Shown here: positions 9,164 through 18,047 of the stretch, piece after piece
Numbering within the stretch: position 1 is the first letter of the stretch
How the letters are laid out: every line of letters starts with the position of its first letter
Source of the DNA: Bradyrhizobium neotropicale
GTDB taxonomy: Bacteria > Pseudomonadota > Alphaproteobacteria > Rhizobiales > Xanthobacteraceae
Direction: 5' to 3'
DNA length: 64,000 nt
Assembly: GCF_001641695.1 (NCBI RefSeq)
Contig: NZ_LSEF01000047.1
Coordinates: 188,317 to 252,316 of the forward strand
Program-made: the position numbers and the translations under genes
Notes under the pieces: generated by a model
What the model was told of the DNA's origin: nothing
Seen by the model: only the letters and a program-made list of their open reading frames with translations
The model's database searches: none

Positions 9164-10063
9164 TTACACCCCCACCAGCAGCGCCACGCCGACCACGATC
9201 AGCACGATGCCGAAGATCTCGCGCGGCGAGACCGGCTGCTTGAACGAGTAGTACGCCACGGCTTGCGCGAACAGCACCTCGATCAGCGCAAGCGTGCGGA
9301 CGTTGGCAGCAGCAGTGAGCGCGAAGGACAGGAACCAGAACTGCGACGCGAAGGCGCCCGTGAAGCCTGCGAGCAGGGACGGCTTCCACAATCCCAGGAT
9401 CGCCTGCAGCACGTGCGGCGCGCGCCAGAGCAGGAAGATGGTCAGCACCAGCGTCTGCACGAACAGGCCGAGCACCAGCGTGAACGACGAGGCCGTCACG
9501 AAGGACACGTCCGGCACCGTAATGATCGCGCCGCGAAAGCCGACCGCGGACAAGGCGAACGCCGCAGCGGCGACGAGGCCGGTGATGGTCGGCTTCAGTT
9601 CCGCAAAGCTCTTCTCGCCGCCGGGCCTGAGCGCGGTAATGACGACGCCGACGGTCGCGATCACGATCGCAAGCACCTTCAGCCAGGTCAGGTGATCGCC
9701 GAGGAAGACGAAGCCGAAGATCGCGGTCTGGATCGCCTCGGTCTTGAGGTACGCCGTCGTCACCACGAATGAGCGGTCGTTCATGGCGAGCAGCATCAAG
9801 CCGGTGGCAACGATCTGGCTGAGCGCGCCGAGCAGCAGCCATGGCCAGAACACGGGCGGCGGCATGCTGAGATGATCGCCGGAGGCGATCAGCACCAGCC
9901 CTAAGAACAGCACCGAGAACGGGAAGCCGAACAGGAAGCGGATGTTGGTCGCGCCCCAGGTGCCCAGCGGCTTCGTCAGCGACCGCTGCATCGCATTGCG
10001 CGCGACCTGCCCGAGCGCGGCAATGACGGTGAAGGGAATCCAGAGGCTGGCGACGGTGAACAT
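9164..10063 (-). CDS. EamA/DMT-superfamily membrane transporter
   Basis: The roughly 299-residue inner-membrane protein has about ten hydrophobic helices arranged as two EamA repeats, for example residues around SLWIPFTVIAALGQ, the mid-protein ITGLVAAAAFALSAVGF and the C-terminal FGIVLIVVGVALLVGV. Such drug/metabolite transporters export small molecules; the substrate is not predictable. I prefer the ATG at 10063 over the upstream TTG at 10129 because the hydrophobic core begins directly after it and the upstream 22 residues look random. It is transcribed toward DUF1178. Confidence 0.82.
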   Translation of the reverse strand: MFTVASLWIPFTVIAALGQVARNAMQRSLTKPLGTWGATNIRFLFGFPFSVLFLGLVLIASGDHLSMPPPVFWPWLLLGALSQIVATGLMLLAMNDRSFVVTTAYLKTEAIQTAIFGFVFLGDHLTWLKVLAIVIATVGVVITALRPGGEKSFAELKPTITGLVAAAAFALSAVGFRGAIITVPDVSFVTASSFTLVLGLFVQTLVLTIFLLWRAPHVLQAILGLWKPSLLAGFTGAFASQFWFLSFALTAAANVRTLALIEVLFAQAVAYYSFKQPVSPREIFGIVLIVVGVALLVGV

Positions 10064-10175
10064 GGGTGAGGAGCGTTGAGGCGGGAAAGGATTTACGGCC
10101 AACCTGCCGCTGACGATCCGGCAGGTCAATCACGCCCACGTCATAGGAGCGATGCTTTCGCCACAAACTCCGCCA

Positions 10176-10237
10176 TCGTCCTGGACAAGCGAAGCGCAGA
10201 TCCAGGACCCCCGCGCGAGCGCTTGCGCTCGTCGCGC
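10176..10237. repeat. Dispersed palindromic repeat (GTCCTGGA ... TCCAGGAC plus CGCGAGCGC unit)
   Basis: An 8-base inverted repeat is followed by a second hairpin, CGCGAGCGCTTGCGCTCGTCGCG. Nearly the same two-part unit is found at 31883-31934, including the CCGCGCGAGCGC-x-TGCGCTCGTCGCG block. This shows a mobile or recurrent repeat family rather than a local regulatory site. It fills most of the gap between the EamA gene and ubiG. Confidence 0.7.
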
Positions 10238-10241
10238 CCCC

Positions 10242-11015
10242 TCACACCATCCCTTCCGCAACGACCATGTAATTCACGTCCATGTCGGAGGAGAGGGTCC
10301 ACTTGTCGGCGAAGGGGCTGTAGACGACGCCCGTCTGCTCGGTGATGACGAGGCGGTTGTCGAGCAGGTATTTGGCGAGCTCGTCGGGGGTGACGAACTT
10401 GTTCCACTCATGGGTGCCACGCGGCAGCCAACGCAGGACGTATTCGGCGCCGACGATGGCGAGCGCAAAGCTCTTCCAATTGCGGTTCAAGGTCGAGACC
10501 ACCATCAACCCGTTCGGCTTCAGCATCGCGGCGCAGCGATTGAGGAACACGCCGACGTCGGTGACGTGCTCGACCACTTCCATCGCCAGCACGACGTCGA
10601 AGCGCTCGCGCGGATCGATCTCCTCCACCGTGGTGCAGCGGTAGTCGATCGCGAGATGGCCCTTGTCGGCGTGGAGCCTCGCGGCGGCGATGTTGCTCAC
10701 CGAGGGATCGATGCCGATGACCTGGGCGCCCAGCCGCGACAGCGGCTCGCAGAGCAGGCCGGCGCCGCAGCCGATGTCGAGCACGCGCAGGCCGCCGAGG
10801 CAATTGAGGCTGCGCACGTTGCGCTCGAACTTCCGGCAGGCGGCATCGCGGATGTAGCCGAGCCGCAGCGGATTGATCCTGTGCAAGGGCGCCATCTTGC
10901 CCTTGGGGTCCCACCACTCCGCCGAGAGCTTTGAGAATTTCGCGATCTCGGCGGCGTCGACGGTGGACCCCGGGTGGCCAGATGCGGTTTCGGAAGTATT
11001 TTGCTGCATGCTCAT
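10242..11015 (-). CDS. ubiG: Ubiquinone biosynthesis O-methyltransferase UbiG
   Basis: UbiG performs both O-methylations in ubiquinone synthesis, on polyprenyl-catechol and demethylubiquinol intermediates. The 257-residue protein has the UbiG-specific N-terminal motif EIAKFSKLSAEWWDPKGKM and the SAM-binding motif VLDIGCGAGLLCEPLSRLG (about residues 78-96). It also has the later conserved segments FDVVLAMEVVEHV and GTHEWNKFVTPDEL. Length and motif order are standard. It lies on the minus strand facing away from lysC, an arrangement frequent in rhizobia. Confidence 0.96.
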   Translation of the reverse strand: MSMQQNTSETASGHPGSTVDAAEIAKFSKLSAEWWDPKGKMAPLHRINPLRLGYIRDAACRKFERNVRSLNCLGGLRVLDIGCGAGLLCEPLSRLGAQVIGIDPSVSNIAAARLHADKGHLAIDYRCTTVEEIDPRERFDVVLAMEVVEHVTDVGVFLNRCAAMLKPNGLMVVSTLNRNWKSFALAIVGAEYVLRWLPRGTHEWNKFVTPDELAKYLLDNRLVITEQTGVVYSPFADKWTLSSDMDVNYMVVAEGMV

Positions 11016-11029
11016 GATAACGCGCGGTC

Positions 11030-11497
11030 CTACCGCGTGGTGATCGAACTACGGAAGGCGAGCGGCGAGTCGATGGTCCTGATGGTTTCGCGACCCTCAC
11101 CGACACCTTTGATGGTCACGTCGCCGTAGTTGAGAATTCGTCCAAGAATAGTCTGGTCGACGTCGACGCTCTCGACCTTGTCCAGCGCCATCTCGAAGGT
11201 GCGGCGCTTGATGAACCCGGTTTTGTGCACGACGCGCAGGTTCGTTACGTCGGTCTCGGTGGTGAAGCGATGGAACCAGCCCTTCACCATCCAATACAGG
11301 GCCGCCAGCGCCACGAGGCCGGACGCGCCGAGACAGAGCAGCACGAGGCCTTCGACGGCGGTCTGCCGGGACAGGACGAACAGGACGAGGGCCACGATCC
11401 AGGCCAGGATGGCCGGGAAGTAGAAGATCCAGTGCGCATTGGTCGAATACAGCACCTTCTCGCCGGGCTGGAGGATCTCGTCGATATAACGCGCCAT
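11030..11497 (-). CDS. Small membrane protein with bacterial PH domain
   Basis: The 155-residue protein has the N-terminus MARYIDEILQPGEKVLYSTN, which is typical of bacterial PH (YdbS/YdbT-like) proteins. Two transmembrane helices (about residues 25-43 and 48-70) follow, then a PH-like beta domain with TTETDVTNLRVVHKTGFIKRRT and ESVDVDQTILGRILNYGDVTIKG. Function is not established for the family; membrane stress roles have been proposed for some members. The start at 11497 gives the family N-terminus; the longer open frame upstream is an antisense shadow of lysC. Confidence 0.85.
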   Translation of the reverse strand: MARYIDEILQPGEKVLYSTNAHWIFYFPAILAWIVALVLFVLSRQTAVEGLVLLCLGASGLVALAALYWMVKGWFHRFTTETDVTNLRVVHKTGFIKRRTFEMALDKVESVDVDQTILGRILNYGDVTIKGVGEGRETIRTIDSPLAFRSSITTR

Positions 11498-11660
11498 GAT
11501 CTCCGTTAACCCATCCCCCGCAGCCTGTCCCCGCGCCCTGCCCCCGCAGGAACCCGCTTGCCCCCGGCCCCGCCCCTCTGTATACGCGCGGTCGGGCATC
11601 CGCAGCATCGCCTCGCGCGGGTCACCATACTTATCCTTATGAGGGAATGCACGCGTCGTC

Positions 11661-12917
11661 ATGAGCCGCCTCGTGATGAAATTCGGCGGCACGTCCGTCG
11701 CCAACATCGAACGTATCCGCAACGTCGCACGCCATGTGAAGCGTGAGGTCGACGCCGGCCACGAGGTGGCCGTGGTCGTCTCCGCGATGTCCGGCAAGAC
11801 CAACGAGCTCGTGGCCTGGTGCACCGAGGCCTCGCCCATGCACGACGCGCGCGAATACGACGCCGTGGTCGCCTCCGGCGAGCAGGTCACCTCAGGCCTC
11901 CTGGCCATCGTGCTCCAGGGCATGGGCATCCAGGCCCGCTCCTGGCAGGGCTGGCAGATCCCGATCAAGACCAGCGACGCCCATGCCTCGGCCCGGATCG
12001 AGGACATTAACGGCTCCGAGATCATCACCCGCTTCAAGGAGCGCAAGGAGGTCGCGGTCATCGCCGGCTTCCAGGGCATCAACCCGGAGACGGGCCGCAT
12101 CACCACGCTCGGCCGCGGCGGCTCCGACACCTCGGCGGTGGCGATCGCCGCCGCCGTCAAGGCGGACCGCTGCGACATCTACACCGACGTCGATGGCGTC
12201 TACACCACCGACCCGCGAATCGTGCCGAAGGCGCGCCGGCTCGACAAGATCGCATTCGAAGACATGCTGGAACTGGCGTCCCAGGGCGCCAAGGTGCTCC
12301 AGGTCCGCTCGGTGGAACTCGGCATGGTCCACAACATGCCGATCTTCGTCCGCTCGAGCTTCGACAAGCCCGAGGATATCGACCCGCATGCCAACCAGCC
12401 GCCCGGCACGCTGATCTGCAGCGAGGAGGAGATCATGGAAAGCCACGTCGTCACAGGAATCGCCTTTTCCAAGGACGAGGCCCAGATCTCGGTGCGCCAG
12501 ATCGAGGACAAGCCTGGCGTGGCCGCATCGATCTTCGGCCCGCTCGCGGATGCCAACATCAACGTCGACATGATCGTGCAGAACGTCTCCGAGGACGGCA
12601 AGACCACCGACCTCACCTTCACGGTACCGGCGGCCGACTATGCCCGCGCCAAGGACACGATCACCGCGGCCAAGGACAAGATCGGCTATGCCCGGCTCGA
12701 CAGCGCTACCGACGTCGCCAAGATATCGGTCATCGGCAGCGGCATGCGCAGCCATGCCGGCGTCGCCGCCCAGGCGTTCTCGGCCCTCGCGGGGCGGAAT
12801 ATCAACATCCGCGCCATCACAACCTCCGAGATCAAGTTCTCGGTTTTGATCGACACCGCCTATACTGAGCTCGCGGTGCGCACCCTGCATACGCTCTACG
12901 GCCTCGATCAGGCCTAG
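11661..12917 (+). CDS. lysC: Aspartate kinase LysC
   Basis: Aspartokinase phosphorylates aspartate, the entry step to lysine, threonine, methionine and diaminopimelate. The 418-residue protein has the kinase motif VMKFGGTSVAN at its start, the segment TTLGRGGSDTSAVA, and two C-terminal ACT domains (from about residue 265 and 345) expected to bind inhibitory lysine and/or threonine. Size fits the monofunctional class with feedback control. The start ATG at 11661 places KFGGTS at residues 7-12 as usual. A strong hairpin follows the stop. Confidence 0.96.
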   Translation: MSRLVMKFGGTSVANIERIRNVARHVKREVDAGHEVAVVVSAMSGKTNELVAWCTEASPMHDAREYDAVVASGEQVTSGLLAIVLQGMGIQARSWQGWQIPIKTSDAHASARIEDINGSEIITRFKERKEVAVIAGFQGINPETGRITTLGRGGSDTSAVAIAAAVKADRCDIYTDVDGVYTTDPRIVPKARRLDKIAFEDMLELASQGAKVLQVRSVELGMVHNMPIFVRSSFDKPEDIDPHANQPPGTLICSEEEIMESHVVTGIAFSKDEAQISVRQIEDKPGVAASIFGPLADANINVDMIVQNVSEDGKTTDLTFTVPAADYARAKDTITAAKDKIGYARLDSATDVAKISVIGSGMRSHAGVAAQAFSALAGRNINIRAITTSEIKFSVLIDTAYTELAVRTLHTLYGLDQA

Positions 12918-12942
12918 ACGAATTTTCTCTTAGCGGTCGCAG

Positions 12943-12974
12943 CAAACGCGAAGGTGTACACACCTTCGCGTTTG
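12943..12974 (+). terminator. Perfect 14-base inverted repeat after lysC
   Basis: CAAACGCGAAGGTG and CACCTTCGCGTTTG form a perfect 14-base-pair stem around a 4-base loop, starting 26 bases after the lysC stop. Only a weak T-rich stretch (GCGTTTTGC) follows, so it may act as a terminator or an RNA-stability element rather than a classic intrinsic terminator. The remaining bases up to ptsP at 13187 contain no evident gene. Confidence 0.6.
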
Positions 12975-13186
12975 GCAGGCGTTTTGCTTGGCAAAACAAG
13001 CCCTAATTCGCTATACGGCGAACAGGGTGGGCTGCCACAAACTGTGCCCCAGTTTAGGCGGTGCCGATTCGGCTCAAGCGATGCTGGGGCCGGCGCCGGA
13101 TGAGCAAGTTTGTTGTTTTTCTGGATTCTTCGGGCGAACCGCCGAGGGCCTCCGGGCCCCTGGTAGATGAGGGAGATTGACGGCAC

Positions 13187-15454
13187 ATGCGGAGCGCATC
13201 GGGAGGTCCCCGCGTCTTGTTGAGACGGCTCCGCGAAACCATGGCGGAGCAGGTCTCGGCCCAGGAGCGGCTGGACAAGATCGTGGTACTGATCGCCGCC
13301 AACATGGTGGCCGAGGTGTGCTCGGTCTATGTGCTGCGCATCGACAACACCCTCGAGCTCTACGCCACCGAAGGCCTCAACCGCGAGGCTGTGCACCATA
13401 CCGTGCTGAGCGCCCATGAGGGCCTGGTCGGCCTGGTTGCCAGCGAGGCGACGCCGCTCAATTTGAGCGACGCGCAGACCCATCCCGCCTTCTCGTTCCG
13501 CCCGGAGACCGGCGAAGAAATCTACCACTCCTTCCTCGGCGTGCCGATCCTGCGCGCCGGCAACACGCTCGGCGTGCTGGTGGTGCAGAACCGCGCCAAG
13601 CGCAACTATGTCGAGGAGGAGCTCGAGGCGCTGCAGACCACCGCCATGGTGCTGGCGGAGCTGATCGCCTCCGGCGAACTGTCCGCGCTCGCCCAGCCGG
13701 GCCTGGAGCCGGCCGCGCGCCATTCCGCGCAGAAGGTCGGCGCCATCCTGTCGGACGGCATCGCGCTCGGCCATGTCGTGCTGCACGAGCCGCGCGTCGT
13801 CATCAAGGACTACATCGCCGAGGACCTGCCGAAGGAAATCAAGCGGCTCGACACCGCGCTTGCCAAGCTGCGCTCCGACCTCGACCGCATGCTGGAGCGC
13901 GGCGACGTCGCCGAGGGCGGCGAACATCGCGACGTGCTCGAAGCCTACCGCATGTTCGCCAACGACCAGGGCTGGTCGCACAAGCTGCATGAGGCGGTCG
14001 CGACCGGCCTTACCGCCGAGGCCGCCGTCGAGCGCGTGCAGTCCGACACCCGCGCGCGCATGCTGCGCTCGACCGATCCCTATCTGCGCGACCGTCTGCA
14101 CGACCTGGAAGACCTCGGCTACCGCCTGATGCGGCAGCTCGTCGGCCAGGACCACGCACCCTCGCGCGAGCATCTGCCCGACAACGCCATCGTCATCGCG
14201 CGTGCGATGGGACCGGCAGCACTGCTCGACTACGACCGCAAGCGCCTGCGCGGCATCGTGCTGGAGGAAGGCACCGCCAACTCGCACGTCTCGATCGTGG
14301 CGCGCGCGCTCGGCATTCCCGCGGTCGGCGAGGTGCCGAACGCACCGGGCATCGCCGACCCCGGCGACGCCATCATCGTCGACGGTACATCCGGCTCGAT
14401 CTATGTGCGCCCCTCGCAGGAGATCGAGGCCGCCTTTGCCGAGCGTGTGCGCTTCCGCGCCCGCCGCCAGGCGCAGTATCTGGCGCTGCGCGACCGGCCC
14501 TGCGTCACCAAGGACGGCGAGAAGGTCGAGCTGATGATCAATGCCGGCCTCGCCATCGACTTGCCCCATATCGACGACACCGGCAGCGCCGGAATCGGAC
14601 TGTTCCGTACCGAGTTGCAATTCATGGTCGGCCAGAGCCTGCCGCGCACCAGCGACCAGCTCGCGCTCTACCGCGCCGTGCTCGATGCCGCAGGCAATAA
14701 ACCGGTCACCTTCCGCACCCTCGACATCGGCGGCGACAAGGCGCTGCCCTACATGGAGACCGTGATCGAGGAGAACCCGGCGCTCGGCTGGCGCGCGATC
14801 CGGCTCGGGCTCGATCGGCCCGGTCTGCTCCGCGGCCAGATCCGCGCGCTGCTTCGCGCCGGCGGCGGCCGCGCGCTGCGCATCATGTTCCCGATGATTT
14901 CCGAGGTCGCCGAATTCGATGCCGCCAAGGCGCTGGTCGAGCGCGAGCTGACTTACTTGCGCCAGCACGGCCACACGCTGCCGGAACGCATCGATATCGG
15001 CACCATGGTCGAGGTGCCGGCGCTGCTCTACCAGCTCGACGAGCTCCTTAAGAAAGTCGACTTCATCTCGGTTGGCTCCAACGATCTGTTCCAATTCCTG
15101 TTCGCGGTCGATCGCGGCAATGCCAAGGTCTCGGAGCGCTTCGACACCATGTCGGCGCCGATCCTGCGCGTGCTGCGCGAGATCGCGCGCAAGTCCAATG
15201 CCGCGAAGAAGTCGCTCTCGCTGTGCGGCGAGATGGCCTCCAAGCCGATTGGCGCCCTGGCCCTGATCGCGATGGGCTATCGCTCGCTGTCGCTCTCGGC
15301 GACCGCGCTGGGCCCGGTCAAGGCGATGGTCATCGATCTCGATGCGAAGAAGGCCGAGGCAATGCTCGGCCCGTTGCTGGACGCGCCCACTGGCAGCGTC
15401 TCGATCCGGCAGAAGCTGACGGAATTCGCCGAAGCCGAGGGGCTGGCGTTGTAG
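13187..15454 (+). CDS. ptsP: Phosphoenolpyruvate-protein phosphotransferase PtsP (EI-Ntr)
   Basis: PtsP starts the nitrogen phosphotransferase relay, passing phosphate from PEP to NPr and then EIIA-Ntr. In rhizobia this relay controls nitrogen and potassium responses and PHB metabolism. The 755-residue protein has an N-terminal GAF domain (about residues 25-175), the PEP-utilising mobile domain with the phosphorylated His367 in [15 protein letters not shown], and the C-terminal TIM-barrel domain with [12 protein letters not shown] and active-site Cys680 in [15 protein letters not shown] site precedes the ATG at 13187. It sits between lysC and prfA, and may link sensing to the phb genes farther along the window. 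Confidence 0.95.
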   Translation: MRSASGGPRVLLRRLRETMAEQVSAQERLDKIVVLIAANMVAEVCSVYVLRIDNTLELYATEGLNREAVHHTVLSAHEGLVGLVASEATPLNLSDAQTHPAFSFRPETGEEIYHSFLGVPILRAGNTLGVLVVQNRAKRNYVEEELEALQTTAMVLAELIASGELSALAQPGLEPAARHSAQKVGAILSDGIALGHVVLHEPRVVIKDYIAEDLPKEIKRLDTALAKLRSDLDRMLERGDVAEGGEHRDVLEAYRMFANDQGWSHKLHEAVATGLTAEAAVERVQSDTRARMLRSTDPYLRDRLHDLEDLGYRLMRQLVGQDHAPSREHLPDNAIVIARAMGPAALLDYDRKRLRGIVLEEGTANSHVSIVARALGIPAVGEVPNAPGIADPGDAIIVDGTSGSIYVRPSQEIEAAFAERVRFRARRQAQYLALRDRPCVTKDGEKVELMINAGLAIDLPHIDDTGSAGIGLFRTELQFMVGQSLPRTSDQLALYRAVLDAAGNKPVTFRTLDIGGDKALPYMETVIEENPALGWRAIRLGLDRPGLLRGQIRALLRAGGGRALRIMFPMISEVAEFDAAKALVERELTYLRQHGHTLPERIDIGTMVEVPALLYQLDELLKKVDFISVGSNDLFQFLFAVDRGNAKVSERFDTMSAPILRVLREIARKSNAAKKSLSLCGEMASKPIGALALIAMGYRSLSLSATALGPVKAMVIDLDAKKAEAMLGPLLDAPTGSVSIRQKLTEFAEAEGLAL

Positions 15455-15510
15455 CGGGCCTGTCCGCCTCGCTTTCGCCCTCCCTCCGCACGCTCTTTGA
15501 GACTGAACCG

Positions 15511-16596
15511 ATGTCGTCACTCCCCGAAGCCAAACTGGACGTCCTGCTCGCGCACCACGCCTCGCTCGAGGCCGAATCGCTCGGCCAGCTCGCGTCCGAT
15601 CGCTATGTGCAGGTCACGCGCGAGCTCGCCGAGATCACTCCGCTGATCGACGCGGTGAAGACCTATCGGTCTGCCGTGAAAGAACTCGCCGACACCGAGG
15701 CGCTGATCGCCGATCCGGCAATGGATTCCGAGATGCGCAGCATGGCGGAAGCCGAGCGCGACGAGCTCAATCCGAAAATCGAAGACCTCGTCCAAAAAAT
15801 CCGCGTCGCGCTGCTGCCCAAGGACGCCATGGACGACCGCAACGTGGTGCTGGAAATTCGCGCCGGCACCGGCGGCGACGAGGCTTCGCTGTTCGCCGGC
15901 GACCTGTTCCGGATGTACGAACGCTTCGCGAGCCTGCAGGGCTGGAAGGTCGAGGTGATCTCGGCCAGCGAAGGCACCGTCGGCGGCTACAAGGAAATCA
16001 TCGCCGAGGTGCAGGGCCGCGGCGCGTTCTCGAAGCTGAAATTCGAATCGGGCGTGCACCGCGTGCAGCGCGTGCCCGACACCGAGACGCAAGGCCGCAT
16101 CCACACCTCTGCCGCCACCGTCGCGGTGCTGCCGGAGGTCGAGGACGTCGACGTCGACGTCAAGAACGAGGATCTGCGGATCGAGACCATGCGCGCGCAA
16201 GGTGCCGGTGGCCAGCACGTCAACAAGACCGAATCGGCGATCCGCATCACCCATATCCCGACCGGCATCGTGGTGATGATGCAGGACAGCCGCTCGCAGC
16301 ATAAGAACCGCGCTTCCGCCATGAACATCCTGCGCTCGCGCATCTACGACGCCGAGCGCCAGCGGCTCGAGGCGGCGCGCTCCGCCGACCGCAAGGAGAA
16401 GGTCGGCTCCGGCGACCGCAGCGAGCGCATCCGCACCTATAATTTCCCGCAAGGACGCGTCACCGACCACCGCATCAACCTGACGCTCTACAAGCTGCCG
16501 CAGGTGATCGCGGGCGAAGCGCTCGGCGAATTGATCGACGCGCTGACCACCGAGCACCAGGCCGCCCAGCTCGCAGCGCAAGGCGCCGCGGCGTAA
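15511..16596 (+). CDS. prfA: Peptide chain release factor 1
   Basis: RF1 recognises UAA and UAG stop codons and triggers peptide release. The 361-residue protein has the catalytic GGQ at residues 233-235 within [21 protein letters not shown]. The codon-recognition tripeptide is P-x-T in the context [16 protein letters not shown]; the middle residue is Asp rather than the Ala of E. coli RF1, a variant I believe is usual in alphaproteobacteria. It follows ptsP by 56 bases. The modifying enzyme PrmC, often the next gene, is here about 6.8 kb downstream. Confidence 0.97.
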   Translation: MSSLPEAKLDVLLAHHASLEAESLGQLASDRYVQVTRELAEITPLIDAVKTYRSAVKELADTEALIADPAMDSEMRSMAEAERDELNPKIEDLVQKIRVALLPKDAMDDRNVVLEIRAGTGGDEASLFAGDLFRMYERFASLQGWKVEVISASEGTVGGYKEIIAEVQGRGAFSKLKFESGVHRVQRVPDTETQGRIHTSAATVAVLPEVEDVDVDVKNEDLRIETMRAQGAGGQHVNKTESAIRITHIPTGIVVMMQDSRSQHKNRASAMNILRSRIYDAERQRLEAARSADRKEKVGSGDRSERIRTYNFPQGRVTDHRINLTLYKLPQVIAGEALGELIDALTTEHQAAQLAAQGAAA

Positions 16597-16606
16597 GTCC
16601 CGTGCC

Positions 16607-17077
16607 TCAGCGCGCTTTGGTGCGGAACGATCGCAGGATCTTGCTCAGCGCCGGCGTGGCGGCCCCCAGCTCGTCCAGATGAATCCGCGACAGCGATCGC
16701 AGCTTCTGCTCGCCCTTGGCTGTCAGCTTGACCAGGACGCGCCTTGCGTCCTGCGGGTCGGCTTCCCGCACGATCAACTTCAGCTTCACCATGCGATTCA
16801 TCAGCTCCACGGCGGTGTGGTGCCGGATCAGGAGGAAGCGCGCGACGTCACCGACGCTCGCGGCCTCGCGGCCGCCAAATCCCTTGATCGCGAGCAGTGC
16901 CTGGTGCTGCTGCGGCGTCAGCCCGGCGCGCTGGGCCGCGGCTTCGCTGAACGCCAGGAAGGTTCGCAGCTGATAGCGAAATTGCGCAAGCGCCGCGTAG
17001 TCGGACTCGCGCATCGCGCCGCTCTTTGAGGGTCGCACAGACGCCGCGCGGCCTGCTTCCCGCTTCGATTGAACCAT
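16607..17077 (-). CDS. MarR-family transcriptional regulator
   Basis: The 156-residue protein has a winged helix typical of MarR: a helical dimerisation N-part, then LTPQQHQALLAIKGF, SVGDVARFLLIRHHTAVELMNRMVKLKLI (recognition helix) and the wing READPQDARRVLVKLTAKGEQ. It would bind DNA as a dimer and respond to a small ligand. I chose the ATG at 17077; the ATG at 17014 would give a 135-residue form that still contains the whole domain. It is convergent with prfA and lies 10 bases from its stop. Its target is unknown; the downstream ABC transporter genes are a possibility. Confidence 0.85.
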   Translation of the reverse strand: MVQSKREAGRAASVRPSKSGAMRESDYAALAQFRYQLRTFLAFSEAAAQRAGLTPQQHQALLAIKGFGGREAASVGDVARFLLIRHHTAVELMNRMVKLKLIVREADPQDARRVLVKLTAKGEQKLRSLSRIHLDELGAATPALSKILRSFRTKAR

Positions 17078-17202
17078 CCCAGCCTTCTTCGACCCGTCCG
17101 TGGACCAGTGGTCGAGATTAGCAAGGAAGGACAAGCCGGACCAACTGCGAGGCAGCGCGGATGCACAATTATCGGCGTCACGAAAGTCGAGAAGCCCGCC
17201 GC

Positions 17203-17835
17203 CTATTCGAAGCTGGAGAGCAGGATCTTCACCAGGATGACCTGAAAGGCGATCGGGATGCGGACACTTTTCCGTCTGATCGAACGCTGGAGCGCGCTGA
17301 CGATCTCGCTGCTGGTCAAGGCACCGGCCGCCCCATTGGCGATCAATCCCGACCACATCTCCGAAAGCGAGCCGCCGGCCTTGATCGCCGGCTTGATCGT
17401 CACGCCGCAGCCCTGCGCCCAATCGATGATCTCGCGCATCGTGTGAGGACCACAGTTGCGCGCGGTGACGAGGCGCTCGGCCGTCAGCGCGAGCAGCAGC
17501 TCGCGCGACGGCGACCACGTCCCCTTCGGCGGCTGTTCACCCGTGAGCTCGACCGCGAGCTCCTTGAGAACGTTCTGAGCGCGCACGCTCAGCGTCTTCA
17601 TGGGACCGGGGGCGGGCTTACCCTGAACGGCGCCGACCGGCCCGCTCCGACCGATGGGCGGGCTGCGCGGTTCGGACGTGCGCGATGCATCGCCGGAGTG
17701 CGGCGGCGTGCGCTGGTCGATTCCCTCCCCCGCGGGCCGCTCCGCCTCTTGCGGCCAGGATTGCCGCTTCCCGGCACTCGCCGGTCTCGTCTGCCGCGTC
17801 ATTTCGTTCGCCGAACTCGCCGGTCTCGTACTCAC
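17203..17835 (-). CDS. Protein with RNA polymerase alpha-CTD-like domain
   Basis: Unrecognised 210-residue protein. Residues 1-78 are low-complexity, rich in Pro, Ser, Arg. Residues 80-136 resemble the C-terminal domain of the RNA polymerase alpha subunit: LSVRAQNVLK corresponds to LTVRSANCLK, and ARNCGPHTMREIIDWAQGCGV to the NLGKKSLTEI helix-hairpin-helix part. The counterparts of the DNA-contact residues Arg265, Asn268 and Gly296 of E. coli are Arg85, Asn88 and Gly129; Lys298 is replaced by His131. Residues 140-210 are a helical tail. The GTG at 17835 is the longest start; ATGs at 17802 and 17601 are alternatives, none with a clear ribosome-binding site. Function unknown. Confidence 0.6.
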   Translation of the reverse strand: MSTRPASSANEMTRQTRPASAGKRQSWPQEAERPAGEGIDQRTPPHSGDASRTSEPRSPPIGRSGPVGAVQGKPAPGPMKTLSVRAQNVLKELAVELTGEQPPKGTWSPSRELLLALTAERLVTARNCGPHTMREIIDWAQGCGVTIKPAIKAGGSLSEMWSGLIANGAAGALTSSEIVSALQRSIRRKSVRIPIAFQVILVKILLSSFE

Positions 17836-17847
17836 AAAGACTAATAT

Positions 17848-17864
17848 ATATCGTGACCCGATAT
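17848..17864. promoter_or_regulatory. Inverted repeat upstream of the transporter operon
   Basis: ATATCG and CGATAT form a perfect 6-base inverted repeat with a 5-base spacer in an AT-rich patch. It lies 13 bases before the alpha-CTD-like gene start and about 180 bases before the binding-protein gene. It looks like an operator or promoter element in this divergent region. No binding protein can be assigned. Confidence 0.4.
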
Positions 17865-18047
17865 GTTTTCACGAGGTAATTTTCGTCGTTCGACCAAAGG
17901 CGAAATTGACAGAAGGTCTTCACAAGCAATGCTTACGGGAAGAGCTACACGTGGATGTGACGTGCCCGGTGTTCCGGCCATCGAGGTCGGATAGCGGGCG
18001 GGTTGCGTTGCGCCTGCAAAACAAGAGTGTTGTTCGGAGGAAGCGAT

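Noticed and set aside
12914..15520. An 868-residue open frame on the minus strand
   Set aside because: It lies opposite ptsP and is a GC-rich antisense shadow; its translation is rich in Arg, Gly, His and Asp without recognisable domains, while ptsP is unmistakable.
16607..17518. A 303-residue version of the MarR gene
   Set aside because: The extra N-terminal part overlaps the alpha-CTD-like gene in another frame and lacks protein-like character; ATG 17077 gives a standard MarR length.
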